Below, one piece after another: positions 8,111 through 16,595 of a stretch of 64,000 bases of DNA. How positions within the stretch are numbered: the stretch's first letter is position 1; each line of letters opens with the position of its first letter. The notes beneath the pieces are model-generated. The model was not told where the DNA came from and did no database searches. It was given only the letters and a program-made list of their open reading frames with translations. The stretch is from Eshraghiella sp051880035 (GTDB taxonomy: Bacteria > Bacillota > Clostridia > Lachnospirales > Lachnospiraceae), in assembly GCA_051880035.1 (NCBI GenBank), contig JBJENE010000003.1:62001-126000 (forward strand). The letters are read 5' to 3'. The position numbers and the translations under genes were made by a program.

Positions 8111-8917
8111 TTACATTGGAAGAGTGAAGAATGCAATACACTTATTCATAAGAAGATTGATAAGGTTGTTGGTAAGAATAAGTCCTGCTGCTCCGATTGC
8201 AAGTGTAATAAGTAATTTCTTACGATCAGTAATTTCTTTACCGATAATGAGTAATCCCTGTAACAATGTAAGGAATCCTAAAAGCTTCTGAACAATTGAG
8301 AAGGTCCAGTTAATTCCTGATACATGAATGAAATGGTCGATTACAACAAGTACAAGTGATGCGATAATCGGTACTGAAACAGCTCCGCAGAATACAATAA
8401 TCTGCTTGATATCAGTCTTGCGCTTAAGAATAACTGCGTTTACAAGATATGTAAGACCGATAACGGCTCCTGCAAGAACTCCCATGTAAATAATCGGGAA
8501 GAAGAATGCCTGAACAAAAGTTCCTCCGTTGATTTCAAGGAATTCAAGAACCCACTTTGCAGCCAATCCTGATTTAGCTACTGAGTAAACAATGATTGCT
8601 ACAAGATTAAGGAGTGTTGCAAATACATAAAGAACTGCAACCATTCCAATAACGATGCTTGCTCCTCCGATTGTTCCTTTCTCGTAAAACTCTTCTGCTG
8701 CACCTAAAGGTTTCTTAACAGTGTTAACTATATGTGAGATAGCTTCCTTAAACACATTTGGTCTCGAAGCCTGCTCAGCCTGCTGTGGCTGTGCATACAT
8801 CTGCTGCGGATTAACCTGTGGCTGTGCATAAGCCTGCTGCTGTGGTGCTGCCTGCTGCTGGCAGGTACATACTTCACCGTCAGCTAACTCTTTACCGCAA
8901 AAAGTACAAAATGCCAT
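8111..8917 (-). CDS. Zinc-ribbon, Gln-rich, multi-pass membrane protein (Yip1-like)
   Basis: The ATG at 8917 is preferred to the one at 8944 because TAGGAGG lies just upstream. That gives 268 residues. It opens with a short zinc ribbon, MAFCTFCGKEL, with another Cys pair at about residues 18-20 (CTC). A Gln/Ala/Pro-rich linker follows (about 21-55), then about five hydrophobic segments to the C-terminus. Similar zinc-ribbon plus YIP1-type proteins are common in Clostridia and have no firm function. Its promoter (8972-9000) and terminator show it is a single-gene unit. Confidence 0.75.
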   Translation of the reverse strand: MAFCTFCGKELADGEVCTCQQQAAPQQQAYAQPQVNPQQMYAQPQQAEQASRPNVFKEAISHIVNTVKKPLGAAEEFYEKGTIGGASIVIGMVAVLYVFATLLNLVAIIVYSVAKSGLAAKWVLEFLEINGGTFVQAFFFPIIYMGVLAGAVIGLTYLVNAVILKRKTDIKQIIVFCGAVSVPIIASLVLVVIDHFIHVSGINWTFSIVQKLLGFLTLLQGLLIIGKEITDRKKLLITLAIGAAGLILTNNLINLLMNKCIAFFTLPM

Positions 8918-8971
8918 TTTAATTTTCCTCCTAAGAACCCACAATATAATGGGATGATTTTTTCGTAATTG

Positions 8972-9000
8972 ATTATAACATAATACAACACGGTAATCAA
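8972..9000 (-). promoter_or_regulatory. Promoter of the zinc-ribbon membrane protein gene
   Basis: Minus strand: -35 TTGATT, 17-base spacer, -10 TATAAT. It lies 55 bases before the chosen start codon. Confidence 0.7.
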
Positions 9001-9025
9001 TATTACTTTATTCTCATTTTATTAA

Positions 9026-9054
9026 TTGTTTTTTCCGAAAATGTCTACTATAAT
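9026..9054 (+). promoter_or_regulatory. Promoter of dtd
   Basis: -35 TTGTTT, 17-base spacer, -10 TATAAT, with the dtd start codon 28 bases further on. Confidence 0.75.
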
Positions 9055-9081
9055 ATCTAAATAAACAGAAAGGACATAAAT

Positions 9082-9513
9082 ATGAAGATTGTACTGCAAA
9101 GAGTAACTAAAGCAACTGTTACGGTTGATGATAAAATAATCGGCTCCATAGATAAAGGGCTTCTCATATTTCTCGGTGTAGAAGTCAATGACACCGAAGA
9201 TATGCTTTCTAAATATGTAGATAAAATAATAAAACTCCGTATATTTGAGGATGAGAACCACAAAACAAATCTTTCCTTAAAAGATGTAAATGGTTCACTG
9301 TTAGTAGTATCCCAGTTCACTCTCTGTGCAGACTGTTCCCACGGCAACAGACCGGGGTTTACCAATGCCAAAGCTCCGGCAGAAGCCAGGGAAATGTACG
9401 AAAAGTTTATTTCCCTCTGCAAGGAGCAGACAGAGACAGTGGAACACGGTGAGTTTGGTGCCGACATGAAAGTAAGCCTCGTAAATGACGGTCCTTTTAC
9501 GATACTGCTTTAA
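9082..9513 (+). CDS. dtd: D-aminoacyl-tRNA deacylase
   Basis: Removes D-amino acids, and glycine from mischarged tRNA-Ala, to protect translation. The 143-residue product has the typical length and both family motifs: SQFTL near residue 78 and the cross-dimer Gly-cisPro motif in NDGPFTI near the C-terminus. The more usual form is NDGPVT, so the Phe is a mild variant. AAAGGAC precedes the ATG. It is a single gene on the plus strand, converging on the next gene with only 9 bases between stop codons and no clear terminator. Confidence 0.93.
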   Translation: MKIVLQRVTKATVTVDDKIIGSIDKGLLIFLGVEVNDTEDMLSKYVDKIIKLRIFEDENHKTNLSLKDVNGSLLVVSQFTLCADCSHGNRPGFTNAKAPAEAREMYEKFISLCKEQTETVEHGEFGADMKVSLVNDGPFTILL

Positions 9514-9522
9514 CTCCGGTTT

Positions 9523-10392
9523 TTAAAAAATTCCCGGAACAGCCAAATCAATCACATATCCCATTATAAAAGAAACTGCGTTGGCCAAAAGTGCATACAT
9601 CCATGCTTTTCTCTTGGTGTAATTGCCGTTATATAATTTCGGAATAAATGAACCGTATATGCATCCTTCAATAACATATACCATCAGTTCCATCATTACA
9701 TAGCTTAATATCAGTCCGCTGCTTCCGTTATAATATGCAATTAAATTCAAAGCTATGTTTAGTATGGTCTGGGTTACTATGTTGGTTATTAAAATAACCA
9801 ATAACGGCTTAGCTTTTCTGATTTTGAAAATCAATGCAAGCAGAACCTCTATTACTATTGTTATAACTATCCTGCATATCAGGGAAATAAGCTCCCAGGA
9901 ATAATCGTATGTTTTTTCCGCTTTAACTTCTTTGAGCGTAACATTTTCAACGCTGTTACCATTTATTTGGGCAGTAAAATAGCTGTGAAATGCGTATCTT
10001 TCATATATTCCGCTTACGGCAAAAGAGTCATCTTCCGGAAAGTATATAAGTATTTTGAATGTTTGTGGCGGATAATATCCCCAGATAAACTGGTTTGATT
10101 CGGAACATTCCTCCATATTCCCCAGAAAATAAAATCCATCCTCGTCCTTATACTCGCAGAATTTTTTGAATACATCCGTATCTTCGCCGGCCCCATTCTC
10201 CGAAAGGTTTTCTACACTCCACGGTCCCGTACTCTCTTCTTCGGAAAGGAGGGTAACATAGTATTCACCTTCTTCAATTCCCTCAAAATCTATTGAAACG
10301 GTGGGTTTCGGTCCCGTATCGGCAGACACCGGAATAACCGGCAACAGAAGCATCATTAAAACTGCTGTAATTCCTGCAATTATTTTTTTCAT
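9523..10392 (-). CDS. Conserved membrane protein with extracellular N-terminal domain
   Basis: The 289-residue protein has a signal peptide (about 1-24, ending VSADTG), a roughly 130-residue outer domain rich in acidic and aromatic residues (YYVTLLSEEESTGPWS, then YYPPQTFKI and FAVSGIYERYAF), and four to five membrane segments from about residue 165 to the end. I recognise this layout and the TGPKP, LLSE.STGP and SGIYERYAF motifs as a conserved clostridial hypothetical family; I know no function. AAGGAGG is well placed. It follows tkt, but a terminator lies between, so it is read separately. Confidence 0.75.
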   Translation of the reverse strand: MKKIIAGITAVLMMLLLPVIPVSADTGPKPTVSIDFEGIEEGEYYVTLLSEEESTGPWSVENLSENGAGEDTDVFKKFCEYKDEDGFYFLGNMEECSESNQFIWGYYPPQTFKILIYFPEDDSFAVSGIYERYAFHSYFTAQINGNSVENVTLKEVKAEKTYDYSWELISLICRIVITIVIEVLLALIFKIRKAKPLLVILITNIVTQTILNIALNLIAYYNGSSGLILSYVMMELMVYVIEGCIYGSFIPKLYNGNYTKRKAWMYALLANAVSFIMGYVIDLAVPGIF

Positions 10393-10418
10393 AACGCACT
10401 ACGCCTCCTTACTTTTTT

Positions 10419-10453
10419 TAAAAATAATACGCTGCCGCAAAAGCGACAGCGTA
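10419..10453 (-). terminator. Terminator after tkt
   Basis: Minus strand: TACGCTGTCGC, TTTT loop, GCGGCAGCGTA, then TTATTTTT. One stem mismatch. It follows the tkt stop codon by 13 bases and closes the long minus-strand series that begins near 27 kb. Confidence 0.88.
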
Positions 10454-10466
10454 AAAAACATATTAA

Positions 10467-12452
10467 TTAAAGGCTTTTAACTGTTTTAACAACATTGTCC
10501 ACGGTAAAACCGAATTTCTCAAAGAGTGTTGCTGCAGGAGCGCTGGCACCAAAGCCATGCATTGTAACATAGGCTCCGTCAAGTCCAACATATTTGCCCC
10601 ATCCGAAATCTGAAAGTGCCTCAACTGCAACTCTCTTTCTGCATGCCTTAGGAAGTACTTTTTCCTTGTATTCATCACTCTGAAGTTCAAATAAATCCAT
10701 ACATGGCATGCTGACTACTCTTACATCAATTCCGTCTGCCGCCAGAGCTTCTTTTGCTTCAACTGCCAATGAAACTTCTGATCCTGATGCCATAAGGATT
10801 GCATCAGGTACTTCCTTGGCGGAATCTGCAATAACATATCCGCCCTTTAATGCTTCCTTGGAAGAGCCTGCCATCTGAGGGAGATTCTGTCTTGAAAGCA
10901 CCAAAGCTGTAGGCATTGTTTTATTTGTAAGGGCAAAATACCATGCTGCCGCAGTTTCTGTAGCATCACAAGGACGATATACAGCAAAGTTAGGCATTGC
11001 ACGGAACATGGCAAGCTGTTCGATAGGCTCATGGGTAGGTCCGTCTTCACCAACACCGATGCTGTCATGAGTGAATACATATGTGAGAGGCAGTTTCATA
11101 AGAGCTGAAAGTCTTGCCATCGGCTTTGTATAATCACTGAATACGAAGAATGTTGATACGAATGAGCGAAGTCCGCCATGAAGCATCATACCGTTTCCGA
11201 TTGCAGCCATAGCTAACTCTCTTACACCAAAATGCATGTTGCAGCCGGAGTAATCCTGTGAAGAGAAATCCCCTGCTCCGTTCATGTATGTTTTGGTAGA
11301 AGGAGCCAGATCCGCAGCTCCGCCGATTAAGTTAGGTAAAACTGCTTTTGCTTTATTTAAAACTTTTCCCGATACGCTTCTTGTAGCATCAGCTTTGTCA
11401 TCATGTGCCCAGAATTCCTCTGTATCAAGAACCTTCTCGGCAAGGTCTTCATCATAATATTTATCCCAGAGTTCCTTCATTTCAGGATATTTTGCACAAT
11501 AATCCGCAAAAAGTTCATTCCAGCGGGCTTCTTTTTCTGCACCGGCCTTAATAAGCTCATTGTAGTTGGCATATACTTCATCCGGTACGAAGAAAGGTTC
11601 TTTTGAAGGCCATCCCAGATTCTCTTTTAATGCGTCCACATTGTCAACTCCGAGAGGTTCTCCGTGTGCGCTTGCCTTTCCTTCCTTGGCAGGGCATCCG
11701 AAACCGATTTTGGTCTTAACTGTAATAAGGGACGGTTTAGTCTTTTCTGCCTTTGCAAGTTCAATTGCTTTACCTATTGCATCAGTATCGTTACCATCCT
11801 CTACGGTAATGGTCTGGAAGCCGAACGCTTCAAATCTCTTCTGAACATTTTCGGTAAATGCAATATCCGTGCTTCCTTCAATGGAAATGCTGTTAGAATC
11901 ATATATTACAATAAGTTTGTTCAATCCCAATGTTCCGGCAAGTGACATTGCTTCTGAGGAAATACCTTCCATCATACATCCGTCACCGCCAAGTACATAT
12001 GTGTAATGGTCAACTACCGGATATCCTTCTTTATTAAATACAGATGCCAGATGTGCCTCTGCTGCTGCCATACCTACAGCCATACCCATACCTGCACCAA
12101 GCGGGCCTGTTGTTGCTTCAACGCCAACTGTATGTCTGTATTCAGGATGTCCCGGTGTGAGGGAATCAAGCTGTCTGAAATTCATCAGATCTTCTTTGGT
12201 AAGTCCGTATCCGAAAAGATGAAGCAGGGAATACAAAAGTGTTGAACCATGACCTCCCGAAAGAATAAAACGGTCCCTGTTAGCCCATGACGGATTAGCA
12301 GGATTATGGCTCATATGTTTTCCCCATAATTCATATCCTACTGCTGCGCAGCCGAGAGGGAGTCCCGGATGTCCGGAATTAGCCTTCTGCACTGCATCTG
12401 CTGCCAAAACTCTGATGGCATTTACTGACATATTATCAATATTTGTGCTCAT
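10467..12452 (-). CDS. tkt: Transketolase
   Basis: Thiamine-diphosphate enzyme that moves two-carbon units between sugar phosphates in the non-oxidative pentose phosphate pathway. The 661 residues match the full-length type. His28 (SGHPG), His68 (SGGHGS) and the ThDP/Mg motif GDGCMMEGIS from 156 are visible, followed by the NSIS region, then the central pyrimidine domain with GVREL and DSIGVGEDGPTH, and the C-terminal domain. Start and ribosome site (AAAGGT) agree. It is 33 bases after the transaldolase gene, which follows araD, so pentose interconversion enzymes are grouped here. Confidence 0.95.
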   Translation of the reverse strand: MSTNIDNMSVNAIRVLAADAVQKANSGHPGLPLGCAAVGYELWGKHMSHNPANPSWANRDRFILSGGHGSTLLYSLLHLFGYGLTKEDLMNFRQLDSLTPGHPEYRHTVGVEATTGPLGAGMGMAVGMAAAEAHLASVFNKEGYPVVDHYTYVLGGDGCMMEGISSEAMSLAGTLGLNKLIVIYDSNSISIEGSTDIAFTENVQKRFEAFGFQTITVEDGNDTDAIGKAIELAKAEKTKPSLITVKTKIGFGCPAKEGKASAHGEPLGVDNVDALKENLGWPSKEPFFVPDEVYANYNELIKAGAEKEARWNELFADYCAKYPEMKELWDKYYDEDLAEKVLDTEEFWAHDDKADATRSVSGKVLNKAKAVLPNLIGGAADLAPSTKTYMNGAGDFSSQDYSGCNMHFGVRELAMAAIGNGMMLHGGLRSFVSTFFVFSDYTKPMARLSALMKLPLTYVFTHDSIGVGEDGPTHEPIEQLAMFRAMPNFAVYRPCDATETAAAWYFALTNKTMPTALVLSRQNLPQMAGSSKEALKGGYVIADSAKEVPDAILMASGSEVSLAVEAKEALAADGIDVRVVSMPCMDLFELQSDEYKEKVLPKACRKRVAVEALSDFGWGKYVGLDGAYVTMHGFGASAPAATLFEKFGFTVDNVVKTVKSL

Positions 12453-12485
12453 TTTATTATTTACCTTTCTGTCCGTGAAAATAAA

Positions 12486-13139
12486 TTAATCACCGAATAC
12501 CTTTCTGTAATCTTCAACGAATTTAGCAATTCCCTGGTCTGTCAGAGGATGCTTTACCATCTGCTCGATTACAGAATACGGAACTGTGGCAATATCAGCT
12601 CCTGCAAGTGCACAATCCGTTACATGAATCGGATTACGGATACTTGCTGCAATAATCTCTGTTTCAATACCGTGGATTGCAAAAATTTCTGCAACATTGC
12701 TGACAAGATCAATTCCCGGTGTAGAAATATCATCAAGTCTTCCAAGGAAAGGAGAAACAAATGCTGCTCCTGCTCTTGCGGCAAGAAGTGCCTGGTTTGC
12801 TGAGAAAATTAATGTTACATTAACTTTTATTCCTTCAGATGCAAGAACCTTTGTTGCTTTAAGTCCTTCAACGGTCATAGGAATTTTAACTACCATGTTA
12901 GGATGAATTGCTGCAATTTCTCTTCCTTCTGCAATCATTCCCTCTGCGTCCTGGGTAGTAGCCTTAACTTCTCCGCTGATAGGTCCGTCAACTATAGAAG
13001 CTATTTCTGCGATAACCTCCTTAAAATCCCTGCCTTCTTTGGCAATAAGGGAAGGATTTGTTGTTACACCACAGATTACACCCATATCATTTGCTTTTTT
13101 GATGTCTTCAACCTTAGCTGTGTCAATAAAAAATTTCAT
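12486..13139 (-). CDS. Transaldolase / fructose-6-phosphate aldolase family
   Basis: The 217-residue short-type enzyme has FFIDTA (3-8), GVTTNPS (24-30), Lys85 in VVKIPMT for the Schiff base, and the SPFLGRLDD phosphate site. This short subfamily includes both true transaldolases and fructose-6-phosphate aldolases (FsaA-type). The pairing with tkt on one side and araD on the other favours transaldolase in the pentose phosphate pathway, but sequence alone does not separate the two. AGGAGG lies 7 bases before the ATG. Confidence 0.9.
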   Translation of the reverse strand: MKFFIDTAKVEDIKKANDMGVICGVTTNPSLIAKEGRDFKEVIAEIASIVDGPISGEVKATTQDAEGMIAEGREIAAIHPNMVVKIPMTVEGLKATKVLASEGIKVNVTLIFSANQALLAARAGAAFVSPFLGRLDDISTPGIDLVSNVAEIFAIHGIETEIIAASIRNPIHVTDCALAGADIATVPYSVIEQMVKHPLTDQGIAKFVEDYRKVFGD

Positions 13140-13159
13140 TATAATTACCTCCTGGGTTA

Positions 13160-13849
13160 TTAATTTTGACCATAATATGCGTTTTCGCCATGTTTTCTAT
13201 AATAATGCCTGTCCAAAAGATGTTGCGGAACTCTCTCCGCTCCCGGATTCAGTGCCATTGTATGGTATGCCATTTCTGCCACATTTTCCATAACAGTTGC
13301 ATTATATACTGCGTTGTCCGGGTCCGTGCCCCACGCAAACGGACCATGATTCCTGACAAGGATACCCGGCGTTGCCATAACATCGCATCCTGTCATTTCC
13401 TCAATTATTACTTTGCCTGTATTTTTTTCATATTCACCGTCAATTTCCCGTTCTGTCAGGCTTCTGGTACAATGAATATCATCATAAAAATAATCGGCAT
13501 GGGTAGTTCCGAACGCCGGAATTTTCATTCCTGCCTGTGCAAATGAAACCGCCCATTTTGAATGTGTATGAACTATTCCGCCTATCTCCGGATAGTTTTC
13601 ATATAAAACAAGATGTGTCGGTGTATCGGAAGACGGCTTGTAATATCCTTCCACAACCTCACCGCTCAAATCCACAACAACCATATCGGAGAACTTCATA
13701 TTCTTATATGAAACTCCGCTTGGTTTAATAACCATAAGTCCTTTATCACGGTCAAAGCCGCTTACATTACCCCATGTGTAGATAACAAGGCCCTGCCTGA
13801 CAAGTTCCAGATTGGCCTCAAGAACCTTCTTCTTTAACTCTTCTAACAC
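13160..13849 (-). CDS. araD: L-ribulose-5-phosphate 4-epimerase
   Basis: Class II aldolase fold, converts L-ribulose-5-phosphate to D-xylulose-5-phosphate, feeding arabinose into the pentose phosphate pathway. The 229-residue length fits. The zinc ligands are His94 and His96 (VHTHS) and His168 (RNHGPFAWG); Asp75 lies in SSDTPTH. The start is GTG, chosen for GGAGG just upstream. It begins 12 bases after the TPR protein gene and 20 bases before the aldolase gene, so it is likely in the same transcript. araA and araB are not in the window. Confidence 0.92.
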   Translation of the reverse strand: MLEELKKKVLEANLELVRQGLVIYTWGNVSGFDRDKGLMVIKPSGVSYKNMKFSDMVVVDLSGEVVEGYYKPSSDTPTHLVLYENYPEIGGIVHTHSKWAVSFAQAGMKIPAFGTTHADYFYDDIHCTRSLTEREIDGEYEKNTGKVIIEEMTGCDVMATPGILVRNHGPFAWGTDPDNAVYNATVMENVAEMAYHTMALNPGAERVPQHLLDRHYYRKHGENAYYGQN

Positions 13850-13861
13850 AGCAAACCTCCG

Positions 13862-16495
13862 TTATTTAATAAAATCTTTTTCTTTAAGCGCTATAAGCGT
13901 TCCATGTTTTGCATAGGCTTTTTTGCCCTTTTCTCCCTTTTTCTGAATGGCCCCGTCAACAATGGCCCTGACTTTTTCCATTTCCGAACCGGAATCATCG
14001 CCTTCAATCTCGCCTATTCTCATGTAGAGTCTGAAAAGAGCTTTTTCTTCTATTCGGTAACCCTTGACCCTGGCATATTCTTTGGCAATGCTTACAAGTT
14101 CATTTACCGTGTAATGCCTGATTTCAATGGAATAATCAAACAGCTTAGCAAAAGAAGGATACTCGGAAAAAAGTTTTTTGATGGCAAAATCTTCTCCGGT
14201 AAGAATCACAAGCATGGAATCCGTATTGCCAATCATAAATTCATACAGCTCGCTTACCACTTCCTTGCTTAACGCCCCTGCATTTTCGATAATAAGCGTT
14301 GAGCCACGCATTTTATCTATATTGGATGCAATTCCTTTTTCATTAAGCATAGTTGCCGTGGTTTTGGCAATTTTAAGGTCCCTCTTTTCGTCATCCGCAT
14401 GAAGTGCCTTAAACAGGTTAATAGCAAATCCTGTTTTATCCGTATTTCGTTTCCCAAGTATGCATATATTACCGAAAGATGATGTTCCGTCGGCAGTTTC
14501 TCTTTTTTTGCTGTTAATTACCTGAGCAACAGAGCCTTCCAGACCGCTTATGAAAAGATGTTTTTTAAGGTATTTTCTCTCCGCCGGCTTAAGGACATAA
14601 TCGTTTCTTACATCTTCCTCTTCTTCATCCTCTTCAAAATCACCGGCTTCGGATTCATCATCTTCGCCGACTTCCGTAAGCTCTATCTCTTCTTCCTCAC
14701 CGCTTTCATCAGCGCTTATATATTCTTCTTCGGAAACAGCGGTAGGAACGGCATTCTTCTCTTTCTCTGCCAAATCGGAATTGACCTGTTCAATAAGCAT
14801 CGCCGTCATTTCATTCATGGCGGTCTCAACCGCTTCCAATTCTGCATCAGACTTAAGGGACTCGTCCTTGTCATCCACCGGTTCGTTTTCGGCTGTTGCC
14901 GAAATTTCTTCAGTACCGCTTTCAACCGAATTAAGCCACTCCATAATATCCATCTGGCCGTCTATCGTCTCAACTTCGCCAATTTCCATCTGGGTAGGGT
15001 TTTTAAGTATAATCTGCTCCTCAGCCTTAACGGGAACATTTGCTGCCGATTCTGTCGGAGTATCCTTAGACATGTCCTCTGCCGAATCTTCCTCTTCCGG
15101 TTCTTCTGTATTATCTTCTGCCTCAGGCTCTATGTCCGCCTCTTCTGCAGGTTCTTCTGCTTCAGGCTCTATGTCCGCCTCTTCTGCTTCTTCCGCCTTA
15201 AGTTCTTCGGCCGCTTCTGTCACTGTCTCTTCCGGCTCTTCTGTCACCTCTGTCACCGGTTCTTCTCCCTGAATAACCGTCTCAACCTGTTCAATCGTAT
15301 ATGGATTAAGCGCCTCAGCCTCTCCCTCAGTTACGGATTCAGTCACAAGGTATTTAGGAAGATTATCCTCACCCGATACCGGCTTTTCGGTCGGAGTCTC
15401 ATCCTCAACCATTACGCTTGAAACCCGTTTCCAATGGTGTGTATTAATACGGAGTTCCTTTGTAGGCTCATCGATAATATCTGCATCGGCCTCTTCTACT
15501 GCAAATCCCATTGTATCTTTGGACGAATTGCCGGCCTTTATGATTTCGGGAGCTTCCACTTCAGGAGCGGTAATTACGGGAGCTTCGGATTTTTCCTGCA
15601 TACCGGCAAGTATTGTCTCCATGCTCTTTGCCAGTGCTTCCTGAATATTCTGTGTATCATATATAGTATAATCTTTCTCAGGCACTGTAATTTCATCTTC
15701 TTCTGTCAAAGAAACAGGCTCCGGACTGCTGTTATCCTGAATAACTTCAATATATTCTTCTCCGGCCTTAAGTTCTTCTTCGCTGTCAGTGGATTGAATT
15801 TCGCTTTCTGTGGATTCTTTTTCGGTATCTTCCAGTTCATAATCCGGCAGAACCGCTTTATATTCTATTCCTGCTGCCCTGTGTTCTTCTATGCTTCTTA
15901 ACTTCTTACGCTGCCGTTCCGTTAACGGAGCATGCTTTTCTTTAAGGCGCAGTGCTTTTTCAACATAATCTCCGTCATTAAACCAGAGAATCAAATCGTC
16001 ACATTCCTGAACACACTCATCTATTCTTCCGGCATCCGCATAGAGCTGTGCCAATTCAAATTCATACTGCTCATCCAGCTCATTCTGCTTATACTCTTCA
16101 AGGATTTCTATAAGCCTGTCAGTCTGAACGCCTCTTGCCTTGTTAAGCTTGTACAAAAGAATGTACCTCTCCATATCTCTTGGAGCGGTCTCAACAAACT
16201 CCTTGTACAAATCATCGGCTTCCTCCAGATCGTTAATCAGAATAGACAGTTCTGTCAGCTTATAAAGCAGACGCTTGCCGCCAAGATTTCTGTTATATGC
16301 ATAAACGCAAATATTTCTGGCCTCTTTATATCTGCCTGTCTGCTCATATACTTCCTCTGCAACGGAAAGTTCGGACCATTTTCTGACTTTTCTCCAATCG
16401 ATTGTATCTGCAACTCCTGCCGCTGCAGCATACTCGCTCTTGGCCTGTAATTTTTGAATTTGTTCAAGTTTTATTCCAAATTCTACTCTGTCCAA
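13862..16495 (-). CDS. TPR-like protein with acidic linker and C-terminal ATPase-like domain
   Basis: I do not recognise a named family. The start is read as TTG at 16495, because the strong AAGAGGTGA site lies just before it; a GTG nine bases upstream overlaps that site. The 877 residues fall into three parts. Residues about 1-220 are helical with TPR-like repeats. About 220-620 is very acidic and low in complexity, with repeats such as EEADIEPEAE. About 630-877 is a compact domain with a degenerate P-loop, ILGKRNTDKTG (the usual second Gly is Asp), and STLIIENAG, which looks like a Walker B. It reads like a weakened AAA-type domain. No membrane segment. Its own promoter lies upstream, after the jetC-like gene. 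Confidence 0.65.
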   Translation of the reverse strand: MDRVEFGIKLEQIQKLQAKSEYAAAAGVADTIDWRKVRKWSELSVAEEVYEQTGRYKEARNICVYAYNRNLGGKRLLYKLTELSILINDLEEADDLYKEFVETAPRDMERYILLYKLNKARGVQTDRLIEILEEYKQNELDEQYEFELAQLYADAGRIDECVQECDDLILWFNDGDYVEKALRLKEKHAPLTERQRKKLRSIEEHRAAGIEYKAVLPDYELEDTEKESTESEIQSTDSEEELKAGEEYIEVIQDNSSPEPVSLTEEDEITVPEKDYTIYDTQNIQEALAKSMETILAGMQEKSEAPVITAPEVEAPEIIKAGNSSKDTMGFAVEEADADIIDEPTKELRINTHHWKRVSSVMVEDETPTEKPVSGEDNLPKYLVTESVTEGEAEALNPYTIEQVETVIQGEEPVTEVTEEPEETVTEAAEELKAEEAEEADIEPEAEEPAEEADIEPEAEDNTEEPEEEDSAEDMSKDTPTESAANVPVKAEEQIILKNPTQMEIGEVETIDGQMDIMEWLNSVESGTEEISATAENEPVDDKDESLKSDAELEAVETAMNEMTAMLIEQVNSDLAEKEKNAVPTAVSEEEYISADESGEEEEIELTEVGEDDESEAGDFEEDEEEEDVRNDYVLKPAERKYLKKHLFISGLEGSVAQVINSKKRETADGTSSFGNICILGKRNTDKTGFAINLFKALHADDEKRDLKIAKTTATMLNEKGIASNIDKMRGSTLIIENAGALSKEVVSELYEFMIGNTDSMLVILTGEDFAIKKLFSEYPSFAKLFDYSIEIRHYTVNELVSIAKEYARVKGYRIEEKALFRLYMRIGEIEGDDSGSEMEKVRAIVDGAIQKKGEKGKKAYAKHGTLIALKEKDFIK

Positions 16496-16541
16496 ACTGT
16501 TCACCTCTTAATCTGCTTTTCATAATGTTCAACCATTTGTA

Positions 16542-16570
16542 ATTTTATCACACAGGTATATCAATGTCAA
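16542..16570 (-). promoter_or_regulatory. Promoter before the TPR/ATPase-like gene
   Basis: Minus strand: a consensus -35 TTGACA, 17-base spacer, -10 TAAAAT, in the 100-base gap after the jetC-like gene. It could drive the TPR gene, araD, the aldolase and tkt. Confidence 0.75.
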
Positions 16571-16595
16571 AAATATAAGCAAATAAAATATACTT

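Noticed and set aside
14558..15421. Long antisense open frame inside the TPR/ATPase-like gene
   Set aside because: It mirrors the acidic low-complexity segment (Phe/Leu/Cys/Arg-rich), lacks a ribosome site and has no recognisable domain.
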